Origin: Candidatus Saccharibacteria bacterium oral taxon 488
Lineage (GTDB): Bacteria; Patescibacteriota; Saccharimonadia; Saccharimonadales; Saccharimonadaceae
Length of the DNA stretch: 64,000 bases
Direction of reading: 5' to 3'
NCBI GenBank assembly: GCA_010202465.1
Contig: CP047919.1
Location: 186,001 to 250,000 of the forward strand
Shown piece by piece: positions 58,777 to 64,000 of the stretch; the stretch's first letter is position 1; every line of letters starts with the position of its first letter. The notes below the pieces were generated by a model. The model was not told where the DNA came from, searched no databases, and saw only the letters and a list, made by a program, of their open reading frames with translations. The position numbers and the translations under genes were made by a program.

Positions 58777-58794
58777 GTATGATACCATTTAGGT

Positions 58795-59361
58795 ATGAGA
58801 GAAATTGAGATAAAAGTTAAATTGCGAGATAAAGAAGGGTTGCTGGCTGCGCTGGCGGCTAAGGGTGTTGTCCTCAGCGAGCCAGTGCATCAGCGTGATC
58901 AGGTGTTTGGTTCGCCAGGAGAAGCTGGCGGTGACGGCAATACAGCGCCTTGGTTACGGGTGCGTACCGAGACGCGTAGACAAGGTGAAGATGAAACGAA
59001 GCGGGCGTTATTCACTTTCAAACGATCAGTGACTGGGCAGCTGGACAGTATTGAGCATGAAACAGGGGTCGATGATCCAGATGCCATGATCGCTATCGTT
59101 AAGGGTCTAGGCTTTGTAGCATTTTCGGATATGTCAAAGATTCGCCAGACTGGCACGTTGAATGGTACAGAAGTATGTGTCGACTCGGTGGAGGGCTTAG
59201 GTGACTTTATGGAATTGGAGCAATTAGCCGATGAGGATGCTGATCCTGCTGCTATAGTCAATTGTCTGTGGCGCGAGATGGCCGAGTTGGGGATTAGTAG
59301 CCGTGACGATGAGGTGACTGATGGCTATGATATCCTAATGAAGAAGTTGAGGGCGCAGTAA
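58795..59361 (+). CDS. CYTH-domain protein (class IV adenylate cyclase/ThTPase type)
   Basis: The 188-aa product starts with the CYTH signature EIEIKVKLRD and has further charged strands (LRVRTETRR, FTFKRSV, EHETGVDD, CVDSVEGLGDFMELEQLAD) that form the triphosphate tunnel. Substrates in the family include ATP, thiamine triphosphate and inorganic triphosphate; I cannot choose. A TATGAT box lies 11 bases before the ATG. Confidence 0.88.
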   Translation: MREIEIKVKLRDKEGLLAALAAKGVVLSEPVHQRDQVFGSPGEAGGDGNTAPWLRVRTETRRQGEDETKRALFTFKRSVTGQLDSIEHETGVDDPDAMIAIVKGLGFVAFSDMSKIRQTGTLNGTEVCVDSVEGLGDFMELEQLADEDADPAAIVNCLWREMAELGISSRDDEVTDGYDILMKKLRAQ

Positions 59362-59423
59362 AGACACCCAATTATCTTAACTGAGGTGCCTACGCTTGGC
59401 ATTTTACAGTCCATCACTCCTCC

Positions 59424-59432
59424 TGCTATACT
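59424..59432 (+). promoter_or_regulatory. Extended -10 box, leaderless
   Basis: TGCTATACT ending 6 bases before ATG 59439. Confidence 0.65.
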
Positions 59433-59438
59433 AACCAT

Positions 59439-60104
59439 ATGCATATTATTCTTGGTGGGACGAGCGGGCTTGGACTGGAGATGGCCAGGCAGCTCAGAGA
59501 AAGTGGCAAGCGCGTGCTGGTGTTGGGGAAGACGCATAACGTTCAGGAGCACGGCGAGGGATTCCCGTTGGACGTGTACTATCTCAAGCAAGTAGCGGCG
59601 GCATCAGCGCGGATTGAGCAGATGTTGGGCGGCGATGATATTGAGCAGTTTGTCTGGGCGGCGGGCTATGGCTGGCGCGGTAATTTCGAGGATCAGCCTG
59701 ATGCGCGCTCGATGGCGGAGGTTAATTTCGCTGGTCCGTTGCCACTGGTGCAGTGGGCCTGGCATAGGATGGCGCAGCAGCGAATACGATCCACACTAAC
59801 GGTAATCGGCTCAACCAGTAGTATCAAAGCTCGCGGGGACGAAGCGGTGTATGTAGCGACCAAGCACGCCCAGGCGGGGCTGGCGCGCAGCTTGGCCTTG
59901 CAGGCGGACGAGCAGCATTTACCGATTCGCGTGGCGCTATTCTTGCCCGGGGCGATGAAAACACCGTTTTGGCGGGGACATCGGCCGGATGATTATGTCT
60001 TTTTCAATGACCCAGCCAAGGTGGCTGAGCATATATTGATCGCCGTTAACACGCAGTACCAGACATTCCTCGAATGGCCACTACCAAAGGGTACGTTGGT
60101 CTAA
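59439..60104 (+). CDS. Short-chain dehydrogenase/reductase
   Basis: The 221-aa Rossmann-fold oxidoreductase has the cofactor motif GGTSGLGLE (6-14), a serine in IGSTSS and YVATK (tyrosine and lysine spaced by three), so the catalytic set is complete. The substrate is unknown. The end is shorter than in most SDRs. Monocistronic, leaderless by promoter spacing. Confidence 0.9.
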   Translation: MHIILGGTSGLGLEMARQLRESGKRVLVLGKTHNVQEHGEGFPLDVYYLKQVAAASARIEQMLGGDDIEQFVWAAGYGWRGNFEDQPDARSMAEVNFAGPLPLVQWAWHRMAQQRIRSTLTVIGSTSSIKARGDEAVYVATKHAQAGLARSLALQADEQHLPIRVALFLPGAMKTPFWRGHRPDDYVFFNDPAKVAEHILIAVNTQYQTFLEWPLPKGTLV

Positions 60105-60115
60105 CCTCGCTGAAG

Positions 60116-60124
60116 TGCTATAAT
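60116..60124 (+). promoter_or_regulatory. Extended -10 box of yvcK, leaderless
   Basis: TGCTATAAT ending 6 bases before ATG 60131, inside a longer open frame. Confidence 0.7.
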
Positions 60125-60130
60125 GCGGGC

Positions 60131-61144
60131 ATGACGTACGAATTGAATAGAGAATATTTTGGAGTAAAAATTGTAGTAATTGGCGGCGGAACTGGTAGTT
60201 TCACGCTGCTATCGGGTTTGAAAAAGTATACCCACAGCATCACGGCGCTGGTCAACATGGTTGACGATGGCGGCTCGACAGGTATGCTGCGCGATGAGCT
60301 GGGTGTGTTGCCGGCGGGTGATGTGCGGCAATGTCTAGTGGCGCTGAGCAGTTCGCCAAAGGTGCGCGATCTGTTCAACTACCGGTTTGACGAGGGTAGT
60401 ATGAAGGGGCATGCATTTGGTAATTTGTTCATGGCGGCGCTGGAAAAGATGACGGGGAGTTTTTCGCAGGCAGTCGAGACAGCCAGCGAGGTGCTCGGCG
60501 TTAACGGACGGGTGTTTCCGATTACGCTGGATGATACCAAGCTATCGCTGAGGCTGCGTGACGGCACAATCGTCGAGGGCGAGCATGCTATTGAGGTGAC
60601 GAATATTCCAGGCGATGAGCGGCCGTGGCTGGAACTCAGCCCGCCAGCAACGATTAATCCGCATGCTCGGCAAGCGATTCTGGATGCTGATCTCGTGGTG
60701 GTAGCGCCAGGGTTATTGTATGGTAGTTTGGCGCCAGCACTACTGGTGCGCGGTGTAACGCGGGCTTTGGCTGAGACCAAGGCTAAGAAGGTCTATGTCT
60801 GTAATCTAGTGACCAAGCCGACGCAGACCGATGGCTTTACGGTGGCGGATTTTGTTGACGAGATCGAGCGGTTTGCTGGGGTGAGCATGGATTATGTACT
60901 GTATAACAATTATCGTCCGCCACAGGCACTGCTTGATAAATACGCGCACAATGGTGAATATTTGGTGGAATGGGACGAGGCGGAGCTCAAGAAAAAGCAT
61001 TATTATGCTTCGGGCAAGCACCTGATCGCTAACGGCGTTCGCCAGCATAATAAAAAGGCCGATCCGCTGGCGGCGCTGCGTAGTCTGATCCGTCACGACA
61101 GCGATAAAATCGCGCGAGAACTAATGAGGATTTACTTTTCATGA
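60131..61144 (+). CDS. yvcK: YvcK/CofD-like gluconeogenesis factor
   Basis: In Bacillus and Mycobacterium YvcK binds UDP-sugars and supports peptidoglycan synthesis. The 337-aa product has IGGGTGSFTLLSGLKKY, VNMVDDGGSTGMLRDELGV, LPAGDVRQCLVALS and the KGHAFGNL stretch, all typical. ATG 60131 is chosen from promoter spacing. It overlaps the HAD gene by 4 bases. Confidence 0.93.
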   Translation: MTYELNREYFGVKIVVIGGGTGSFTLLSGLKKYTHSITALVNMVDDGGSTGMLRDELGVLPAGDVRQCLVALSSSPKVRDLFNYRFDEGSMKGHAFGNLFMAALEKMTGSFSQAVETASEVLGVNGRVFPITLDDTKLSLRLRDGTIVEGEHAIEVTNIPGDERPWLELSPPATINPHARQAILDADLVVVAPGLLYGSLAPALLVRGVTRALAETKAKKVYVCNLVTKPTQTDGFTVADFVDEIERFAGVSMDYVLYNNYRPPQALLDKYAHNGEYLVEWDEAELKKKHYYASGKHLIANGVRQHNKKADPLAALRSLIRHDSDKIARELMRIYFS

Positions 61145-61755
61145 GTTTGAAGTTGTTTCTTGATCTTGATCGCACCTTGTTTCGGACGAGTGAACTGGAT
61201 GCGGCAGAGTGGGGGCTGCTTGGGCGGCAGTTTGGTATTGATAGCGAGGTAGAGCTGGCGCGGCGGACTGACTTTCATGTGCGCACTGAGAAAGCATACT
61301 ATTATGATTTCGCGGCGCATGTGCGGGCGGCGGGACTTGATGATGAGGAGACGTTCTCGTTCTTGCTTCAGTCGGCACTGGCTGATGGGCGAATGGAATA
61401 CGACGGAGTGGCTGAGCTGGTGGTGTGGGCCAGGCAGTGCGGATCTGTGCATGTTTTGACCTATGGGCCAAAGGATTACCAGCAGTTCAAGGCGGCGCTA
61501 TGCCCGTCGCTTAAGGAGATAGAGATTATCACTACCTTGCAGCCGAAAGGTGATTATTTCCGCGAGCAGCACCCTACTAGTGAGGCGTGGATGGTTGATG
61601 ATAAGCCAATTGGCGGTGATCTACCTGATACTGTGCGATTTATCCAAACGGCAGAATATAACGGCATTGTGGCGCCAGAACATCCAGCGTGGCTAGTGGC
61701 GACAGCATTGAGTCAGATTCCTGAGATAGTGGATAGGTATGAACTTTCCAATTGA
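61141..61755 (+). CDS. HAD-superfamily hydrolase-like protein
   Basis: The 204-aa product has HAD motif I LFLDLDRTLF (Asp8, Asp10), a motif II threonine in VHVLTYG, a possible motif III lysine in QPKGDYF and motif IV MVDDKP. All catalytic positions are present. The substrate is unknown. It is coupled to yvcK (4-base overlap) and to the decarboxylase gene (17-base overlap). Confidence 0.85.
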   Translation: MSLKLFLDLDRTLFRTSELDAAEWGLLGRQFGIDSEVELARRTDFHVRTEKAYYYDFAAHVRAAGLDDEETFSFLLQSALADGRMEYDGVAELVVWARQCGSVHVLTYGPKDYQQFKAALCPSLKEIEIITTLQPKGDYFREQHPTSEAWMVDDKPIGGDLPDTVRFIQTAEYNGIVAPEHPAWLVATALSQIPEIVDRYELSN

Positions 61756-62896
61756 TCAACTGCCCGAAGCGCTTGATACGCCGAGTTTTGTATACTCGCG
61801 GCGGATGCTACGGGAGCAGGCGCGGCAGGCGTTGGCGTGCCAAGTGCCGTTCGGCTTGACGGTGCGTTACGCGGCCAAGGCAAATTCGCACCCCGAGATT
61901 ATACGATTATTTGATAAGTTGGGGTTGCAATTTGATGCCAGCTCAAGTTACGAGGCGGCGCTATTACTCAAGCAGGGGGTGAGCGGCCCAACAATCAGCC
62001 TCTCTAGCCAGCAGCCGGCGCACAACCTTGATGAGCTGCTCCAGGCTGGCGTGCGTTACGTGGCGACGTCGCTTCGTCAATTAGAGCTGTTTGCCTCGAG
62101 TCCATACCGCCCAAATACGGTCGGTCTGCGGCTCAATCCTGGCATGGGCTCGGGGCATAATAATCGGACGATGACCGGTGGGGTTAATTCCAGCTTTGGC
62201 TTGTGGCATGCGTATACCGAGCAGGCGCTAGGGCTGGCGAGGCGTCATAACATAACGATTGATCGGCTGCATATTCACATCGGCTCGGGTGCTGATCCAC
62301 GGTTGTGGGGCGAGGCGATGGATGCGGCATTGGCGCTTGTTGGGCGACTGCCAGAGGTGACCACTCTAGACATTGGCGGCGGCTTTAAGGTGTATCGGTT
62401 CGGTGATGAGCAGGAGGCGGATCTGGCAGCAATTTGCGAGGTGTTTTCTCGGAAATTAGCTCAGTTTTCTGAAGAAACCGGGCGGCAATTACATCTAGAA
62501 ATTGAACCGGGAACCTGGCTGGTGGCGCACGCTGGTGTGTTGGTTGCGGAGGTGGTGGACATTGTTGATACCGGGGCGGATGGTCATACATTTTTGCGCC
62601 TTGATACCGGTATGAATGACATCACCCGGCCGGGAATGTATGGCGCGCAGCACGAGATGATGGTGTTGTCGGGTCGCGAGGAGCAGCGAGAGTACATCGT
62701 GGTAGGGCATTGCTGCGAGACGGGCGATATCTTGACACCGGCACCCAGTAATCCAGAAAATCTCGAATCGCGACGACTAACTCAGGCGGAGATTGGTGAT
62801 AAGCTAGTGATCTTTGATGCGGGGGCGTATTGCCAGAGCATGTCGCTGAAACGGTACAATGCGTATCCGGATGCCGGCGCGTATTTTATTGACTAA
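61739..62896 (+). CDS. lysA: PLP-dependent decarboxylase, diaminopimelate-type
   Basis: The 385-aa fold-type III enzyme has the PLP lysine Lys47 (YAAKANS), HIHIGSG, the glycine loop DIGGGF, EIEPG, the cysteine site HCCETGD and GAYCQSMSL. These fit diaminopimelate decarboxylase, which makes lysine; related carboxynorspermidine or ornithine decarboxylases share the fold. The gene symbol is tentative. It overlaps the HAD gene. Confidence 0.78.
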   Translation: MNFPIDQLPEALDTPSFVYSRRMLREQARQALACQVPFGLTVRYAAKANSHPEIIRLFDKLGLQFDASSSYEAALLLKQGVSGPTISLSSQQPAHNLDELLQAGVRYVATSLRQLELFASSPYRPNTVGLRLNPGMGSGHNNRTMTGGVNSSFGLWHAYTEQALGLARRHNITIDRLHIHIGSGADPRLWGEAMDAALALVGRLPEVTTLDIGGGFKVYRFGDEQEADLAAICEVFSRKLAQFSEETGRQLHLEIEPGTWLVAHAGVLVAEVVDIVDTGADGHTFLRLDTGMNDITRPGMYGAQHEMMVLSGREEQREYIVVGHCCETGDILTPAPSNPENLESRRLTQAEIGDKLVIFDAGAYCQSMSLKRYNAYPDAGAYFID

Positions 62897-62908
62897 ATTT
62901 AATTCATC

Positions 62909-62917
62909 TGTTATAAT
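62909..62917 (+). promoter_or_regulatory. Extended -10 box of the HD-domain gene
   Basis: TGTTATAAT, 26 bases before ATG 62944. This unit has a short leader and is an exception to the leaderless pattern. Confidence 0.5.
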
Positions 62918-62943
62918 AGCCCAGTTTGACAACGAACTGAATT

Positions 62944-64000
62944 ATGAGTGAATTATGTTCTTCGCGCAGTGAGCAGCCAGAGCCAAGCACACCGCAAAAA
63001 TTTGAAAAAACGATAGACCTCGAACGTCCATCTCTTGAGTTTCCTTTTCAGTTGGCGCTTGAGGAATATTTCCAAGCCGATGGAGTGGGTGAGCGAGAAG
63101 ATCTGATAGAGCATGCTAAGCGGACGATGGAACTGGTGGAGGAGTTTGCCGGCTTGAAACTACCGCCCGAAGCGCTTTATGCCGTGCTGCTGCATGACGT
63201 GGTCGACCGTTTTCACAACAGAGACAGCCAGAAGTGCACACCGGAGCGTCGACAGGCTGCTGGCTTGGCTCTGGCCGATGTATTTACGAATCCTGAAACT
63301 GGGGTGACGTGTGCGCAGGGTTCATATGTAGCGTCGCTCCTAGCGGACTTTATTGCAACGGAAAAGGCCTCTGCTCATCACCGAGTGCGGGTGGCCACTA
63401 CTATCCCTGAAGATATCAGAGAGATTATCACTGATCATTATCAAGAATCGGTACCGGCTGAGGCATGGCGGCAGATCGAGCCATTTGTTGATGTGGAGCA
63501 GATGGCTGAATTCCTCGATAAAACCAATATCGAGGCGGTGATCATCAAGGCCTGTGAGCTACTCGACAATATGTGCTATCCGTCATCATCGCGTGAGTCT
63601 GCCAAACTGCAGGATGTCTTGGAGGCGGAGTCATTCTATGCGCCGCTGTGTGAAGTGATGGGATTTGACGGGCTGGCGGCAAGCCTGCGTTCACAGGCGC
63701 ATATCATTCGGCTGGAGGGGCAGGGCAAGCGTAAGCTCATCGAGGAGATCCGCGAGCAGTATGAAAAAACTCGCCACGTTGGTGTCCGTAATTTAGTTAA
63801 TACAATTTTTGGTACTGAACAAGTCGAGACCGAAGCAGTGGTTGGTTTGCGCAGTGAAGCATCGTGTCACAATCGGTCAGTTCACATCGGAGATTTTGTA
63901 GCGCAAAACGGTAAGGTGGTCTATGGAAAATATCGCCTGAAAACCGTGGGGTCGTGGGCAGCCAAGGTGCATGAAGCTCGTCAGAATGGCAAACCGGAGT
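62944..64000 (+). CDS. RelA/SpoT-like HD-domain protein (3' end cut by window edge)
   Basis: The frame is open for 352 codons to the window edge. It contains patterns of the (p)ppGpp hydrolase HD domain: LYAVLLHDVVDRF (His-Asp pair; SpoT has HDVIEDT), IIKACELLDNM (SpoT-like KLADRLHNM) and YAPLCEVMGFDGLAASLRSQA (like YAPLANRLGI). The ED pair after HD is changed to DR and other positions differ, so hydrolase activity is doubtful. Whether a synthetase-like domain follows cannot be seen. Confidence 0.65.
   Translation, partial: MSELCSSRSEQPEPSTPQKFEKTIDLERPSLEFPFQLALEEYFQADGVGEREDLIEHAKRTMELVEEFAGLKLPPEALYAVLLHDVVDRFHNRDSQKCTPERRQAAGLALADVFTNPETGVTCAQGSYVASLLADFIATEKASAHHRVRVATTIPEDIREIITDHYQESVPAEAWRQIEPFVDVEQMAEFLDKTNIEAVIIKACELLDNMCYPSSSRESAKLQDVLEAESFYAPLCEVMGFDGLAASLRSQAHIIRLEGQGKRKLIEEIREQYEKTRHVGVRNLVNTIFGTEQVETEAVVGLRSEASCHNRSVHIGDFVAQNGKVVYGKYRLKTVGSWAAKVHEARQNGKPE

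Noticed and set aside
1..64000. Recoded UGA (code 25) as in Gracilibacteria
   Set aside because: RF2 is encoded and TGA ends clear genes such as frr, rseP, proS and xseB.

Overview
The window looks like a piece of a small, tightly packed genome of the Patescibacteria (Candidate Phyla Radiation), most likely a Saccharibacteria (TM7) epibiont. This is inferred from gene content: compact versions of core proteins (EF-Ts 198 aa, MurI 209 aa, ProS without an editing domain, XseA about 360 aa), gene neighbourhoods in which usual members are missing, and many unrecognised hydrophilic proteins. Base composition is near 50% G+C by eye. Both RF1 and RF2 are encoded and TGA is used as a stop, so the genetic code is standard, unlike the UGA-glycine code of Gracilibacteria and Absconditabacteria. 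I see no tRNA, rRNA, CRISPR array, transposase or prophage.

Layout. 1-5020: envelope genes (signal peptidase I, an LCP cell-wall ligase, a membrane protein, an HtrA protease) and prmC. 5098-9004: three unrecognised proteins, each behind its own TTGACA promoter, interleaved with prfA and rpmE (L31). 9113-19928: the remains of the classic rpsB-tsf-pyrH-frr-uppS-cdsA-dxr-rseP-proS neighbourhood, without pyrH, cdsA and dxr, with recF and four unrecognised genes inserted between tsf and frr, and followed by greA. 19962-28854: membrane proteins, a four-gene ABC-transporter/PadR/PspC operon, uppP and an ABC ATPase remnant. 28958-30976: a membrane-anchored collagen-like fibre protein. 31034-44490: serS, hpf, secA, an M16 peptidase, murD, hpt, murI, prfB, and ftsE-ftsX followed by a coiled-coil CHAP hydrolase. 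44552-55005: ctpA, response regulators, rpmA, methyltransferases, a flippase-like protein, xseA-xseB, a histidine kinase and recO. 55918-64000: glyS with a leader peptide, an AT-rich acquired gene, an AbrB-Doc toxin-antitoxin pair, a CYTH protein, an SDR, yvcK, a HAD hydrolase, a LysA-like decarboxylase and a truncated RelA/SpoT-like HD protein.

Themes. Peptidoglycan synthesis and remodelling is well represented (murI, murD, lysA-like, uppS, uppP, LCP, FtsEX-CHAP, CtpA, YvcK), as is translation termination (prfA, prfB and prmC, which modifies both factors, plus frr). The strongest new pattern is in the promoters. At nearly every transcription-unit head a TGnTATAAT box ends only 6-9 bases before the start codon, which predicts leaderless mRNAs; genes inside operons use Shine-Dalgarno sites or overlap. 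A second promoter class has TTGACA and a 17-bp spacer, and mostly drives unrecognised hydrophilic proteins. Two of these promoters have an AG dinucleotide repeat as spacer and differ by exactly one repeat unit, as expected for a slippage-controlled switch.

No gene-free stretch exceeds 300 bases. The longest (28672-28957) holds the ABC ATPase remnant and the collagen-gene promoters. The next (57961-58165) is AT-rich and holds the toxin-antitoxin promoter/operator. All site coordinates were counted by hand and may be off by one base in places.
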